64,000 nucleotides of DNA from Psychromicrobium lacuslunae (GCF_000950575.1 NZ_CP011005.1:2108001-2172000), one strand, 5' to 3'; numbered from the stretch's first letter, positions 35,893 to 46,098 are shown. Made by a program: numbers and translations. Notes: a model not told the origin generated them from the letters alone.

Positions 35893-36006
35893 TTACTTCT
35901 GCCCTTTGAATAACCGCCAGACAACCAGGCCGGCGAACCAAGCCATCGAAAGACCAGCCACAACGAGCAGAACAATGAAGAAAATTTCTAGACCGAGCGT
36001 CGACAT
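35893..36006 (-). CDS. 37-residue single-span membrane protein
   Basis: A short gene missed by length cut-offs: ATG at 36006, stop three bases before the next gene's ATG. The product MSTLGLEIFFIVLLVVAGLS... ends WRLFKGQK: a short acidic start, one long hydrophobic helix (about 7-32) and a basic tail, as in a real N-out/C-in small membrane protein. AGGATGAAG precedes the ATG. Close coupling to the FABP-like gene supports a genuine gene; the function is unknown. Confidence 0.7.
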   Translation of the reverse strand: MSTLGLEIFFIVLLVVAGLSMAWFAGLVVWRLFKGQK

Positions 36007-36070
36007 GACTTCATCCTATCGCGGCTGAGAGCGAGTCAGGGCAATCAAACAGCCAAGCCAGTCAAGCCGC

Positions 36071-36805
36071 TTAGTTAATCAACATTTTGTCAATGAAGTA
36101 GACCATGCCGCCGAGCGCCAGCACCGGTGCCAAGCCGAGAGCTATCCCGCCCGGGACGCTGTGCCGAGCCGGGGCGATGCTGCTCAGCCGCCGGAAGCTG
36201 AGCAGTACGGCAGCAACCACGAAGCCGATCACCGCAGCGGGCAGGATATGCAGATCGGAAAAGGCAATCGCCACCAGCGGCCCGGCCAGGGTGCCAAGCA
36301 CCAATCCCAGCGGCGCGATAATGCGATCCGGCCAGGGCAGAATGCTCAACAAAAGCACCACCACTGCGCTTGCCCCGGTAATCAGCGTCAATGCGCCCTC
36401 CCCAGTAAAGCGCTGAGCGGCAATCCAGCCAGAGCCAACCGCCACGATCAGTACCCCGGCAACGCCGCCAAAAGTAGATTCCAGCCGATGGCTCTGCCCG
36501 GTGCCGCGAATTAGCTGCACCACGAAGATTGCACCAACGCCCACCGCGATAATCGGCGCGACCCAAAGCAAATAGCTCGGTGCGGTGCTGAAATTGGCGG
36601 CAATCACGCTCAGTGAGCCTGCAGCAGCAATTACCAGCCCGAGGGTTTTGCGGGCCGGGATGGCAAGGTAGTGCGGCCAACCGAAGCCGAACAGCGCGGC
36701 CAGCACAATACCTACCGCGAGCTGCAAACCGGAAGCCGCATAGGAGGCCGCCAGGATAGCTGCCAAGCCCAGCAAACCGGTCAGTCCGACACTCCAACTT
36801 TTCAC
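36071..36805 (-). CDS. Hypothetical polytopic membrane protein
   Basis: A 244-residue protein with about eight transmembrane segments and an early [14 protein letters not shown] loop. GTG start with AGGATGAGTAT upstream. No transporter or enzyme motif is visible. It is divergent from glnR with about 200 bp between them and lies 65 bp upstream of the small membrane gene. The function is unknown. Confidence 0.75.
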   Translation of the reverse strand: MKSWSVGLTGLLGLAAILAASYAASGLQLAVGIVLAALFGFGWPHYLAIPARKTLGLVIAAAGSLSVIAANFSTAPSYLLWVAPIIAVGVGAIFVVQLIRGTGQSHRLESTFGGVAGVLIVAVGSGWIAAQRFTGEGALTLITGASAVVVLLLSILPWPDRIIAPLGLVLGTLAGPLVAIAFSDLHILPAAVIGFVVAAVLLSFRRLSSIAPARHSVPGGIALGLAPVLALGGMVYFIDKMLIN

Positions 36806-37002
36806 ATACTCATCCTGCCCTATTGGAGGTGGAAATGTCCTGCCGCGAGCGATCGAGTGCTGTGCCTGGTACTACTCGGGCGGACTTGCCGAACAACCCG
36901 AAGCTTGCTTCCGGCTATACTCTTACCCAACCGGTTGAGGCTATTCAGGGAAACTCACGGTGGACGCCCGACGATGCGCATCCTCAGCACATTGGAGGAA
37001 TT

Positions 37003-37701
37003 ATGTCTCATATTCTGATACTGACGAACAGCACCGACAGTTCGGTGGACATCCTGCCCGCCCTTGAGCTGCTCAACCATCGGGTACATATTCTCCCCGC
37101 CGAGCCCTCTGCCCTGGTCGACGCCGGACCGGCGGACATCATCCTGCTGGACGCGCGGAGAGACCTCGTCGGCGCTCGTTCACTCACTCAGCTACTACGA
37201 GCCACTGGCCCCGGCGCCCCGCTTATCCTGGTACTCACCGAGGGCGGGATGGCAGCAATTTCAGCGAACTGGGCCGCCGATGACATTGTGCTCAATACCG
37301 CGGGCCCGGCCGAGGTGGAAGCTCGGCTCAGGCTGTCATTGATGAAAACCCAAGAGGATGCTGAGGAGGTTGGCAATGAGATCCGCGCGGCTGGCGTGGT
37401 GATCGATGAGTCTTCCTACACCGCCCGGGTCAATGGTGATGCTTTGAACCTGACCTATAAGGAATTCGAGCTGCTGAAATACCTGGCCCAGCATCCTGGC
37501 CGGGTATTCACTCGGGCCCAGCTGCTACACGAAGTCTGGGGATACGACTACTATGGCGGCACCCGGACGGTCGATGTGCATGTTCGGCGGCTGCGCGCCA
37601 AACTCGGCTCCGACCACGAGAATCTGATCGGCACGGTGCGCAATGTGGGGTACCGGTTGACACCGTTTCGGACCCCCGAAGAAGAGCTCTCCGAGGCTTA
37701 A
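37003..37701 (+). CDS. glnR: GlnR-type orphan response regulator
   Basis: A 232-residue OmpR-type regulator. I chose the ATG at 37003 (AGGAGGAA-like GGAGGAATT upstream); an in-frame extension of 60 codons is non-homologous. The receiver retains Asp50 (PADIILLD) but lacks the usual acidic pair near residue 10 (ILILTNSTD), as in GlnR proteins that act as phosphorylation-independent dimers. The winged helix reads [20 protein letters not shown] and [14 protein letters not shown]. mshD follows (as Rv0818-Rv0819 in Mycobacterium), which supports the name. It would control nitrogen assimilation genes. Confidence 0.88.
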   Translation: MSHILILTNSTDSSVDILPALELLNHRVHILPAEPSALVDAGPADIILLDARRDLVGARSLTQLLRATGPGAPLILVLTEGGMAAISANWAADDIVLNTAGPAEVEARLRLSLMKTQEDAEEVGNEIRAAGVVIDESSYTARVNGDALNLTYKEFELLKYLAQHPGRVFTRAQLLHEVWGYDYYGGTRTVDVHVRRLRAKLGSDHENLIGTVRNVGYRLTPFRTPEEELSEA

Positions 37702-37720
37702 CCTCTCCATTCCCCCAACG

Positions 37721-37796
37721 CCGCTGAGTTCGTGGTTAAGTCTCAAATTCGTCGGTTATTACTAGCGAATTCGAGGCAATACCGCGAACTCACCGG
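37721..37796. repeat. 76-bp palindromic intergenic element, copy B
   Basis: Same length and layout as copy A at 27928-28003, with shared blocks GAGTTCG, TCTC.AATTCG, TATTACTAGCGAAT and CGAACT. Copy B begins 19 bp after the glnR stop. Its arms are less perfect than in copy A, suggesting older decay. Confidence 0.78.
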
Positions 37797-37807
37797 TAAA
37801 CAAGGAA

Positions 37808-37916
37808 ACAAAAAGGGACCCGAGCGGAGCTCGGATCCCACTGGTGGAGGACATACGGGTCGAACGTATCGTGGGCACCCCACTGGTGCATCCCCCTCGC
37901 TGCCCTGACGAGCAGA
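37808..37916 (-). ncRNA. Candidate small RNA with tRNA-like 3' domain
   Basis: On the minus strand, -10-like TATAGT (37928-37923) is followed about 7 nt later by a predicted transcript ending in a strong terminator. Inside it, 37896-37842 folds as a tRNA mimic: GGGGGAT pairs with GTCCTCC over 7 bp (two G-U), one hairpin GCACC-AGTGG-GGTGC replaces the D and anticodon arms, then linker CCACG, then a perfect T-arm ATACG-TTCGACC-CGTAT matching TTCRANY, and 3' ACCA. There is no convincing -35. Alternatives are a tRNA 3'-end remnant of an old integration site, or chance. Confidence 0.45.
37810..37839 (-). terminator. Intrinsic terminator of the candidate small RNA
   Basis: On the minus strand GGGATCCGAGC-TCC-GCTCGGGTCCC followed by TTTTTG: an 11-bp stem (one mismatch), 3-nt loop and U tract. 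It points left, away from mshD, so it does not serve mshD or ppk. It could also end leftward transcription toward glnR. Confidence 0.85.
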
Positions 37917-38109
37917 AAAATAACTATACCGGATACCCAGATTGGAACGAAAATCGGCAAAGTTCTGAGCACCAGCCAGGCCTGGGTCCGCAGTGTCAGC
38001 ACCAAGCCGCAGGAGGCAGACGGCAGGGCCAGACCTCAGGGACCAGAGGCAGTATCCAGTAAGGGTCTTCAGCCGCGCACAACGGCAACTCGGGGGCTAG
38101 GCTTGACTC

Positions 38110-39138
38110 ATGATTGAGCCAGAGGAAAGCAGTTGGAACTCGCTGAAGTTGCTTGAGTTCCCGGTCGATCAACGATTGATCAGTAAGCTCAAACAGTTCG
38201 CTGAAGCTGCCGCCGACACTGACGGGCACCCACCTTTTTCTGATCAGAGCTGGGTGGATCTTGCCAGCCAACCGCTAAGAGCACGGGTTTTCGGTGCGCA
38301 AGTCCACAACAGTGACTTCAAGCCGGAGTTCAAGGCTGAAGACCAGGATGAAGAGCAGACCACGCTCGTCGGGGCTGCTGTTCTCACCCAGAGCGGCGAA
38401 GCTCCGCTATTGGAACTAGTTGTACACCCCAACTTCCGCAATCAGGGCGTCGGGATTTTCTTAGTCATGGAGTTAGAACGTTCGCTCGGTGTGACAGAGT
38501 TCAATCGCCTCCAGGCTTGGTCCCACGGCAATCATCCCGCGGCGGCCGAGTTAGCGGACCGCAATAGATTCGCCGTCGTACGTGAACTGAGACAACTGCG
38601 CCTCAGCACCGGCGCCCCACAGGCCCAAGAGGATCAGCCAAAAACCGGCCTACCCGAGGGGTTGAGGCTGCGTTCCTTTGTACCGGGTCAAGACGAGCAA
38701 GCCTGGCTTGTGGTCAATGCGGCTGCCTTTGCGCACCACCCCGAGCAGGGTGGCACCACGCTGAGTGATTTAGCAGCCAGGATGGCTGAGGACTGGTTCG
38801 ATCCCGCTGGCTTCCTCCTGGCGGTCGACCAGGACGATCAGATCCTGGGTTTCCATTGGACCAAGATTCACCGCGCTGCGGGCCACCCGGACCTCGGCGA
38901 GGTGTACGTCGTGGGCGTTGCTCCGCAAGCTCAAGGCATCGGGCTGGGGCGCGCCATTACCCTCGCTGGTATCGAATACCTGCGGCAGAAAAATGTGTCA
39001 TCAATCATGCTTTATGTGGATGCTGACAATACCGCAGCGGTCTCCCTCTACGAAAAATTAGGCTTCACCCGCTGGGATACCGACGTCATGTACGGCTTCC
39101 GGCCGGAGCAAAGCGTCAAAACGGTGAAACAACGGTGA
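38110..39138 (+). CDS. mshD: Mycothiol synthase
   Basis: A 342-residue two-domain GNAT enzyme that acetylates Cys-GlcN-Ins, the last step of mycothiol synthesis. N-terminal domain: [21 protein letters not shown]-terminal domain: [20 protein letters not shown] and [22 protein letters not shown]. Placement behind glnR and ahead of ppk matches actinobacterial order. The presence of mycothiol genes supports the taxonomic assignment. Confidence 0.92.
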   Translation: MIEPEESSWNSLKLLEFPVDQRLISKLKQFAEAAADTDGHPPFSDQSWVDLASQPLRARVFGAQVHNSDFKPEFKAEDQDEEQTTLVGAAVLTQSGEAPLLELVVHPNFRNQGVGIFLVMELERSLGVTEFNRLQAWSHGNHPAAAELADRNRFAVVRELRQLRLSTGAPQAQEDQPKTGLPEGLRLRSFVPGQDEQAWLVVNAAAFAHHPEQGGTTLSDLAARMAEDWFDPAGFLLAVDQDDQILGFHWTKIHRAAGHPDLGEVYVVGVAPQAQGIGLGRAITLAGIEYLRQKNVSSIMLYVDADNTAAVSLYEKLGFTRWDTDVMYGFRPEQSVKTVKQR

Positions 39139-39208
39139 AAGAGCCTCCGCTTCGCCGGTAGTCTTAAGCAGAGCAACTGAGCTACCGGAGAAGGAGGCAG
39201 TTCTTCAG

Positions 39209-41437
39209 ATGCAGACTGAACCAACAGGCACGGTGAGCAAAGCCGACCGTTTTGCCAGCTCCGAGGTCCCGGCCGCCCGTGCAACCCAAGATCGAATCGA
39301 CATTCCAGAATTTGCGCCTAGCCTGATCCCAGATGGTGAAATCAGTGCTGACCGTTTCCTCGACCGCGAACTCAGCTGGCTGGCTTTTAACGCCCGAGTC
39401 CTCGAGTTGGCCGAAGACCCGGATCTTCACCTGCTCGAACGCGTGAACTTCCTCTCCATTTTCGCCTCGAACCTCGACGAGTTCTTCATGGTCAGGGTTG
39501 CCGGTCTGAAGCGTCGGATTGCCACCGGCCTGGCGGTGCCTTCACCTGCCGGATTGAGCCCGATTGAGGTGTTGGAGCAGATCAGCGAGGAAGCCCACCG
39601 GCTCCAAGCCCGCCATGCACACACCTTCGCCGATCAAATTCGTCCAGCACTGGCCTACGAACACATTCACCTGGTCCGTTGGAATGAATTGGACGAAGCA
39701 GCCAAGGCCCAGACCAGCAAGATGTTCGCTGAGAAGGTCTTCCCCATCCTGACGCCGCTGGCGGTTGACCCGGCGCACCCGTTCCCTTACATTTCGGGAC
39801 TTTCGCTTAACTTGGCCGTCGTGGTTCGTAACCCGGTGAGCGAAAAAGAGCTCTTCGCCCGGGTCAAGGTACCCGATCAGTTGCCCCGAATGGTTGCCGT
39901 GGACGGGCCACGGGCTGGCTCGGTGCCCGGCCGGGTGGCGCGCTTCATCCCCTTGGAGGAAGTGATCGCTGAACATCTCGATCAACTCTTCCCCGGCATG
40001 GAAGTTCTTGAGCATCACACCTTCCGGGTGACTCGTAATGAAGACCTGGAGGTTGAAGAAGACGACGCCGAGAACCTACTACAAGCCCTTGAAAAAGAGT
40101 TGCTGCGCCGCCGCTTCGGTCCGCCGGTGCGGCTGGAGGTAACCACCGATATCAACCCGAATATTCGGGCGCTACTGGTGCGTGAGCTCGATGTCGAGGA
40201 ATCCGAGGTCTACGCCGTGCCTGCGCCGCTCGATCTGCGTGGCCTCAGCGTGATCGGTAATATTGACCGCGCTGACCTGCACTATCCGAAGCGGGTGCCG
40301 CACACCTCCAGGTATTTGAACGAATCGGAGACCTCTAAGGCGGCCAATGTCTTCGCCGCGATGCGTCGCCGGGATATTTTGCTGCACCATCCCTACGACT
40401 CCTTCTCCACCTCGGTTCAGGCCTTTCTCGAACAGGCCGCTGCAGACCCCAAGGTGCAGGCTATTAAGCAGACGTTGTATCGCACTTCCGGTGATTCGCC
40501 GATTGTGGACGCATTAGTCGATGCCGCCGAGGCGGGTAAGCAAGTGCTGGCCTTGGTTGAGATCAAGGCGCGCTTCGATGAACAAGCGAATATTTCCTGG
40601 GCTCGCAAGCTTGAGCAGGCCGGGGTGCATGTGGTCTATGGCATCGTCGGCCTGAAGACGCACTGCAAGCTGTCACTGGTTGTCCGGCAGGAACAAGATG
40701 GGCTGCGCCGCTATTGCCATATCGGTACCGGTAACTACCACCCGCGTACTGCTCGCTACTACGAAGATCTGGGCTTATTGACCGCGGACGATCAGGTTGG
40801 CGAGGACCTCACTCGACTTTTCAACCAGCTTTCCGGTTACGCACCGAAATCCACCTTCAAACGACTGCTAGTAGCACCCCGTTCGGTGCGTTCGGGTCTG
40901 ATCGACCGGATTGAGAAGGAAATTTCTAACGCCAAGGCTGGACTGGCTGCCCGAGTTCAGATCAAGGTCAACTCGATTGTCGACGAAGCGATCATTGACT
41001 CGCTGTATCGAGCCTCCCAGGCCGGGGTCAAGGTTGACGTCATTGTCCGCGGTATCTGTTCGCTACGCCCCGGGGTTCCAGGGCTCAGCGAGAACATCAC
41101 GGTACGTTCCATTCTGGGAAGGTTCCTGGAGCACTCCCGGGTCTTTACTTTCGCCAATGCTGGCCAACCGGTGGTCTTTATCGGTTCTGCCGACATGATG
41201 CATCGCAATCTCGACCGGCGAGTGGAGGCCCTGGTTCAGCTGTCAAACCCCGAAGACATTGCCTCGGTAGTTTCACTGCTTGACCGTTATGTGGACGCTG
41301 GTACCTCAAGCTGGCATTTGGATAATGAAGGAGTCTGGACGCGCCATCATCTCGATCAGGACGGTGCGGCACTATCCGATGTGCAGTCCTGGCTGTTGGC
41401 TAGCCGATCACGTCAGCGTTCAGCCGCGAACCGGTAA
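39209..41437 (+). CDS. ppk: Polyphosphate kinase 1
   Basis: A 742-residue PPK1 that makes and uses inorganic polyphosphate. Four-domain layout: N-terminal [21 protein letters not shown], head domain, and the two catalytic PLD-like domains with the phospho-His in [21 protein letters not shown] (about residue 504) and [23 protein letters not shown] precedes the ATG. Its stop overlaps the next gene's ATG by one base, so it is coupled to the Nudix gene. Confidence 0.96.
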   Translation: MQTEPTGTVSKADRFASSEVPAARATQDRIDIPEFAPSLIPDGEISADRFLDRELSWLAFNARVLELAEDPDLHLLERVNFLSIFASNLDEFFMVRVAGLKRRIATGLAVPSPAGLSPIEVLEQISEEAHRLQARHAHTFADQIRPALAYEHIHLVRWNELDEAAKAQTSKMFAEKVFPILTPLAVDPAHPFPYISGLSLNLAVVVRNPVSEKELFARVKVPDQLPRMVAVDGPRAGSVPGRVARFIPLEEVIAEHLDQLFPGMEVLEHHTFRVTRNEDLEVEEDDAENLLQALEKELLRRRFGPPVRLEVTTDINPNIRALLVRELDVEESEVYAVPAPLDLRGLSVIGNIDRADLHYPKRVPHTSRYLNESETSKAANVFAAMRRRDILLHHPYDSFSTSVQAFLEQAAADPKVQAIKQTLYRTSGDSPIVDALVDAAEAGKQVLALVEIKARFDEQANISWARKLEQAGVHVVYGIVGLKTHCKLSLVVRQEQDGLRRYCHIGTGNYHPRTARYYEDLGLLTADDQVGEDLTRLFNQLSGYAPKSTFKRLLVAPRSVRSGLIDRIEKEISNAKAGLAARVQIKVNSIVDEAIIDSLYRASQAGVKVDVIVRGICSLRPGVPGLSENITVRSILGRFLEHSRVFTFANAGQPVVFIGSADMMHRNLDRRVEALVQLSNPEDIASVVSLLDRYVDAGTSSWHLDNEGVWTRHHLDQDGAALSDVQSWLLASRSRQRSAANR

Positions 41438-42411
41438 TGAGCAGCTCCCCGCTCTCTGCGCGGCAGGACCGTGCCGCTGAGAACTCCGACTCCGAGCCGC
41501 AGCCGAAGGTTTTCGCCGCTGGCGCACTGTGCTGGCAACTGAAGAAAAAACAGCTTCGAGTGCTGCTGATCCATCGCCCACGGTATAACGACTGGTCATG
41601 GCCCAAGGGAAAACATGATCCGGGAGAGACTATTCCGGAAACCGCTCTCCGCGAGGTGCGTGAGGAGGTAGGCGTCGACGTGACGCTCGGCATCCCGCTG
41701 CCCACCATTGATTACCAGGTTTCCTCTGGACTCAAGCGGGTCTTCTACTGGGCAGCGAAGCTGGAAGATCAAACGCCGACACCGGATGGCAAAGAAGTTG
41801 ATCAGGTGCTTTGGTGCACAGTTGATCAGGCCCGTCAGAAGCTCAGCAATCCCTCCGATTTCGAGCCACTCGACGCGCTGGTACGCGCCCACCAGCGCAA
41901 GGAATTAGATACTTGGCCGTTGATAATCCTGCGGCACGCCAAGGCTAAACCGCGTTCCTCGTGGACTCGCGCGGAGGGAGATCGGCCGCTGGCCGCCACC
42001 GGGCAACGCCAAGCGGCCGCTGTGAAGCGATTGCTGATGGCTTGGCGGCCCGGTCGAGTGGTGAGCAGCCCGTGGGCGCGTTGCATCGCGACCGTTTCCC
42101 CCTACGTCAAAGCTACTAAGGCCAAGACCAGGCTTGCAGATGCGCTGACCGAAGCGAATCATCACAGGAAACCGGCTAAAGTTCAGGGAGTCGTTGAGGG
42201 GCTTTTCGATAAGGAGCGCGCGGTGGTGCTCTGCACCCACCGGCCGGTGTTGCCCTCGGTCTTCAAACGGCTGGCAAATCATATGGGTTCTTCGCTGCGA
42301 AGCCAGTTGCCCTCGGTGGATCCCTACCTTGCTCCTGGAGAGATTGTGGTTTGTCAGGTCGCCAAAGAACGAATAGTTTCGGTGGAACAGTTCAAGCCCT
42401 TCGAGGATTAA
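41437..42411 (+). CDS. MutT1-like Nudix hydrolase / histidine phosphatase fusion
   Basis: A 324-residue two-domain protein. The Nudix box GKHDPGETIPETALREVREE is near residues 53-72; the C-terminal half is a histidine-phosphatase-like domain with LIILRHAKAKPRSSW and RVVSSPWARCIATV. This arrangement is that of mycobacterial MutT1, which hydrolyses 8-oxo-GTP/dGTP and diadenosine polyphosphates. Start overlaps the ppk stop (TAATG). Together they may balance phosphate-rich nucleotides and polyphosphate. Confidence 0.9.
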   Translation: MSSSPLSARQDRAAENSDSEPQPKVFAAGALCWQLKKKQLRVLLIHRPRYNDWSWPKGKHDPGETIPETALREVREEVGVDVTLGIPLPTIDYQVSSGLKRVFYWAAKLEDQTPTPDGKEVDQVLWCTVDQARQKLSNPSDFEPLDALVRAHQRKELDTWPLIILRHAKAKPRSSWTRAEGDRPLAATGQRQAAAVKRLLMAWRPGRVVSSPWARCIATVSPYVKATKAKTRLADALTEANHHRKPAKVQGVVEGLFDKERAVVLCTHRPVLPSVFKRLANHMGSSLRSQLPSVDPYLAPGEIVVCQVAKERIVSVEQFKPFED

Positions 42412-42433
42412 AACATTTCTCTTGACGAATATC

Positions 42434-42469
42434 CCTTTGTATCAAATGATTAATACATTGACACAAAGG
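42434..42469. promoter_or_regulatory. Candidate GntR operator over the promoter of the membrane protein operon
   Basis: An inverted repeat with 12-bp arms, CCTTTGTATCAA (42434-42445) and TTGACACAAAGG (42458-42469), one mismatch, centre ATGATTAATACA. A -35-like TTGACG lies at 42422-42427 and the right arm contains the ribosome binding site AAAGG. The operon encodes its own GntR regulator, a likely ligand for the site. Confidence 0.6.
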
Positions 42470-42476
42470 AGCTCAA

Positions 42477-44138
42477 ATGCCGTTCCTGCCACCCTGGCCG
42501 CTACTCTTCGGCGGCTTGCTCGCACTGCTGATCTTCAGCTTAATTCGCTGGTTTTTCTGGCGGCCAAGCGCCGAAAATTCCGTTGCGCAGGCCAGGTCGC
42601 ACGCTTTTTGGACCGCGCTGGTCGCGCTCTATGTAAGTTGGCTCAACGCCAATCCGACGCCGGGGCGGCTTGACCCGATCGCCGGATACTTCGACGAGGC
42701 TGGGAATTGGCAGCAACAGGGCCCCGTCTCCGATGGCTGGCAGAGTGGTTTTTGGCTTCTGCTAAGTCCTATAGTCGGGTTTTTGGGAATCTATTTTTTG
42801 GGTCAACTCTCTTTCCCCAAACCGCGAGAGACGCTGCGCAGCGCCCAGGTTAGCCGTCGCCGGGTTCTCGACTTCCTGCCTAAGAGACTCGCCATCTTCA
42901 CGCTCACCGTCATCGGACTTTGTGCATTCCTGGTCGGCGGTATTGCCAATCAAAAGGGCTTCCCGCCTTCGCAGCAACCGAATGATCATTTTCCCGAAGC
43001 TAGAACCAGCTTCAACACCTTGCCCGGACGCATTGATGGGCTAACCATGGCTAGCATGTTGTGGATTGCCCTCGGCATATTGACGATCGGAGTGCTGATC
43101 GTGCTCTGGGTGATCGCGCGGCGGCGCTCGTTGGAAAATCTCAGCGAGAACAACAACGCCATACTGCGAACCATTTCGATGAACCGGTTACTTCGAATAG
43201 CTGTGCTTTCAGCAATCAGCGTGCTTTCAGTGGGCCGCAACTACGCCTGGATTCAACCGGCTAGTGCTGCTCAGGGGTGGAGCGAACCAACGCTCTGGGG
43301 AGTCTCGTTCAACGCGGTGTTTCCTTTTACCTTGCTGGCAACAGTGCTAGTGGTCTTTTGGCGTCCGCCGCGGCTCGGCGATCCTGACGATTTGGCGGCG
43401 CAGAGTTGGTTAGCGCAACTCAGCACACAGCAACGCGCCGATCGTTTTGCGCTCAGCTATAGCAACGCCGTCCGCTATCTGCTCGCTTTATTATTGGTGG
43501 TGCTCGGTGGTTGCGCCCTAGGCATTGCCTTCAATAACACCAGGAGTTCGATCCCCGTTCTGGGCAGTCTGCTACTACTAGGATTGGGGATTGTCTGCCA
43601 ACTTGTGTTGATCACCGGCGAACTCCTGATTCAGACTAAATTTGGCAGCGAATTGTCGCCGGCATCCACACCCCCGACACTTTCGCTATCGCAACTGGTG
43701 CCCCGCTGGTTAGTAATCAGTGCTCTCGGCGCTCTGCTGCTTTTCTTGATAGCGCTGAGCTACGCTATTGGCTCAAACAACTATCTCTCCTGGTGGTGGG
43801 TCGGACTCGGCACGCTGGCACTGCTAATGCTCAGCTCACTGACCGTTCTGCTGACCATCCATCGCAAGCCCTTCGCCCTGACCAGCCCCGAGGTCGATGT
43901 TCTGCATCGGCGAGTGACTGGCTTCCGAGCGCTCAGGCTACTCTGCGCTAGCTTATTGGCACTCAGTGGGCATCTGGTTCTGCTGGTCAACGGTTTCGGC
44001 GACGCCGCGGTCAGTCTCTCTACTCTCGGCTTCCTGCTGATTGCCGGAGCTGTTGGCTTCGCGGTGACTCCCGGGCCGAATCGGAAGACAGCGGCGGTCT
44101 TCCCTACCGCCCAGACCACCGTTGACCGGATTCCTTAA
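42477..44138 (+). CDS. Large polytopic membrane protein, unknown family
   Basis: A 553-residue protein with roughly twelve transmembrane segments, opening with a hydrophobic helix (FLPPWPLLFGGLLALLIFSL). It is co-transcribed with a GntR regulator whose ATG overlaps its stop (TAATG). It has some look of DUF1648-like/ABC-permease-related membrane proteins that pair with YtrA regulators, but I see no diagnostic motif and no ATPase gene. Function is unknown; envelope stress or transport is a reasonable guess. Confidence 0.8.
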   Translation: MPFLPPWPLLFGGLLALLIFSLIRWFFWRPSAENSVAQARSHAFWTALVALYVSWLNANPTPGRLDPIAGYFDEAGNWQQQGPVSDGWQSGFWLLLSPIVGFLGIYFLGQLSFPKPRETLRSAQVSRRRVLDFLPKRLAIFTLTVIGLCAFLVGGIANQKGFPPSQQPNDHFPEARTSFNTLPGRIDGLTMASMLWIALGILTIGVLIVLWVIARRRSLENLSENNNAILRTISMNRLLRIAVLSAISVLSVGRNYAWIQPASAAQGWSEPTLWGVSFNAVFPFTLLATVLVVFWRPPRLGDPDDLAAQSWLAQLSTQQRADRFALSYSNAVRYLLALLLVVLGGCALGIAFNNTRSSIPVLGSLLLLGLGIVCQLVLITGELLIQTKFGSELSPASTPPTLSLSQLVPRWLVISALGALLLFLIALSYAIGSNNYLSWWWVGLGTLALLMLSSLTVLLTIHRKPFALTSPEVDVLHRRVTGFRALRLLCASLLALSGHLVLLVNGFGDAAVSLSTLGFLLIAGAVGFAVTPGPNRKTAAVFPTAQTTVDRIP

Positions 44139-44530
44139 TGAACACCCAGCTCAGCATCGACCTCAGCTCACCGATCCCGCCGTTTGAACAGATCCGTAGC
44201 CAACTCGCCTCAATGATCAGCATCGGCGCCCTGTCACCGGGCGCCAGGTTGTCACCTGTGCGCGCACTCGCTGCTGACTTAGGCGTCGCCACTGGAACAG
44301 TAGCCCGAGCCTATAAGGAACTTGAGGCAGCGGGCTTGGTGGAAAGCCGACGACGTTCGGGCACCGTAGTGCGAGCCAGTTCCTCGAACTCGACTTCGAG
44401 CGCCGCAGCTCAGCGCGAGGTTAGCGAGGCCATTGAAGAACTGCTGCTCAGTAGCCGGCGAGCAGGTTTCGGCTCGGAAACCATTCTGGCCTTGCTGCGA
44501 GCCCGATTGCAACAGGAAAAGTGGCAGTGA
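44138..44530 (+). CDS. GntR-family regulator, YtrA subfamily
   Basis: A 130-residue compact GntR protein: winged helix at about residues 10-75 (PPFEQIRSQLASMISIGALSPG, then LAADLGVATGTVARAYKELEAAGLVESRR) and a short C-terminal helical tail, as in YtrA members that lack a large effector domain. It is the second gene of the membrane-protein operon and probably represses it through the inverted repeat at 42434-42469. Confidence 0.9.
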   Translation: MNTQLSIDLSSPIPPFEQIRSQLASMISIGALSPGARLSPVRALAADLGVATGTVARAYKELEAAGLVESRRRSGTVVRASSSNSTSSAAAQREVSEAIEELLLSSRRAGFGSETILALLRARLQQEKWQ

Positions 44531-44627
44531 AACCTCAGATTTCGGGCCAGCGGAGGGGAAGCGACGCCCAGTCCCCCTCCTCACCAGGCTTCCGCTCAGC
44601 CGAGCCTCTGCGCGGTACGATTGAAAG

Positions 44628-45488
44628 ATGAGCACCCCCACCGCCTCAGATCAGCTTGCCACGGCCCATGACTCATCGAAGTCAGCTCCGCTAGCTACCC
44701 CGTACGAGGATCTGCTACGTGAAGTGCTAGCCAACGGAACAGCCAAAGCGGACCGTACCGGCACCGGCACCCGGAGTGTCTTTGGTCGACAAATTCGCTT
44801 CGATTTAGCCGACTCCTTTCCACTGATCACCACTAAACGAGTGCATTTCAAATCGGTGGCTTTGGAGTTGCTCTGGTTCCTACGCGGTGATTCCAATGTG
44901 CGCTGGTTGCAAGACAATGGCGTCCGAATCTGGAATGAATGGGCCGATGAGGACGGCGAACTTGGCCCGGTCTATGGTGTGCAATGGCGCTCCTGGCCGA
45001 CGCCCGATGGGCAGCACATCGACCAGATTGCTCAATTGATGGAAGGGCTCAAAGCCAACCCGGATTCTCGCAGGCACCTGGTCTCGGCCTGGAATGTCGC
45101 AGAGATCTCCAAGATGGCGTTGCCACCCTGCCACACTTTTTTCCAGTTCTACGTTGCCGACGGCAAGCTCTCCTGCCAGTTGTATCAACGCAGCGCAGAT
45201 ATGTTCCTCGGGGTTCCGTTCAATATCGCCTCCTACGCGCTGCTTACCCTCATGATCGCCCAGCAGCTGGGACTGGAACCCGGCGAGTTCATCTGGACCG
45301 GCGGCGATGTGCATATTTACGACGACCATCTGGAGCAGGTCGAGGAACAACTGAGCCGAGAACCGTACCCCTACCCGCAACTGCGGATCGTTCGTAAACC
45401 GGAGTCCATTTTTGATTACAGCTTCGAAGACTTCGAAGTGATCAACTACCAGCACCATCCCACGATTAAGGCTACCGTCGCGGTATGA
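44628..45488 (+). CDS. thyA: Thymidylate synthase
   Basis: A 286-residue ThyA converting dUMP to dTMP with methylene-tetrahydrofolate. Features: [16 protein letters not shown] near 43-58, catalytic Cys168 in [30 protein letters not shown], and the C-terminal TIKATVAV. A 20-residue N-terminal extension precedes the usual YEDLLREVL start. It overlaps folA by four bases (ATGA), the classical folate gene pair. Confidence 0.97.
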   Translation: MSTPTASDQLATAHDSSKSAPLATPYEDLLREVLANGTAKADRTGTGTRSVFGRQIRFDLADSFPLITTKRVHFKSVALELLWFLRGDSNVRWLQDNGVRIWNEWADEDGELGPVYGVQWRSWPTPDGQHIDQIAQLMEGLKANPDSRRHLVSAWNVAEISKMALPPCHTFFQFYVADGKLSCQLYQRSADMFLGVPFNIASYALLTLMIAQQLGLEPGEFIWTGGDVHIYDDHLEQVEEQLSREPYPYPQLRIVRKPESIFDYSFEDFEVINYQHHPTIKATVAV

Positions 45489-46024
45489 GTGCAGCAGCCA
45501 AATCGACGCCCTTGATCGGTATGATCTGGGCGCAGACCCAGCGCGGCATTATTGGCGCGGGCGGCACCATGCCCTGGCACGTGCCGGAGGACATGGCGCA
45601 CTTCAAGCGAACCACCTCTGGTCATCCAGTGATTATGGGCCGGCGCACCTGGCTATCCTTCCCGCAGAAGTTCCGCCCGCTCGTCGATCGAAGCAATATT
45701 GTGCTGACCTCGGATCCTGACTGGGCCAACACCGACGAAGCCACCGGCGCCACCGTAGTGGCCACTTTGTCCGAGGCTCTGGCGGCGGCTGAACACTCCC
45801 CCGGCGCTGAAGAAATCTGGATCATTGGCGGTGGCCAGGTCTATGCTCAAGCCTTGGACTTAGCCACTCTCGCAGTGATCACCATGATTGACAGCGAGGT
45901 CGAGGGCGACACTTTTGCCCCCAAACTTGGACCGGAGTGGCAGCTCGAACGCAGTGAGCCAGAAACCGGCTGGCACCTTTCTGCAAAGGGTGCCAGTTAC
46001 CAGTACACCTGGTGGCGTCGCTAA
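45485..46024 (+). CDS. folA: Dihydrofolate reductase
   Basis: A 179-residue DHFR regenerating tetrahydrofolate after ThyA. Motifs: [20 protein letters not shown] (M20-like loop), [14 protein letters not shown] with the catalytic acid, [10 protein letters not shown], and [14 protein letters not shown] near 116. It overlaps the end of thyA by four bases, so the two are translationally coupled. Confidence 0.96.
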   Translation: MSAAAKSTPLIGMIWAQTQRGIIGAGGTMPWHVPEDMAHFKRTTSGHPVIMGRRTWLSFPQKFRPLVDRSNIVLTSDPDWANTDEATGATVVATLSEALAAAEHSPGAEEIWIIGGGQVYAQALDLATLAVITMIDSEVEGDTFAPKLGPEWQLERSEPETGWHLSAKGASYQYTWWRR

Positions 46025-46098
46025 CCAGCTTCCATCGATGTGCGCTCAGCCACCGTCATCAAATTTTTCCTGATCCGGCCTCCGCTTAGAATTGAAGA

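Noticed and set aside
36823-37002. 60-codon N-terminal extension of GlnR
   Set aside because: The extension is unlike receiver domains, while ATG 37003 has a GGAGGAATT ribosome binding site and places Asp50 at the position known for GlnR.
37842-37896. Full tRNA or tmRNA gene
   Set aside because: There is no D-arm or anticodon arm and no tmRNA reading frame or pseudoknot region upstream; only the T-arm, an acceptor-like stem and CCA are present.
37790-38005. Minus-strand frame of 71 aa with a hydrophobic stretch
   Set aside because: It crosses the tRNA-like fold and the terminator of the candidate RNA and has no good ribosome binding site, so an RNA is the better explanation.
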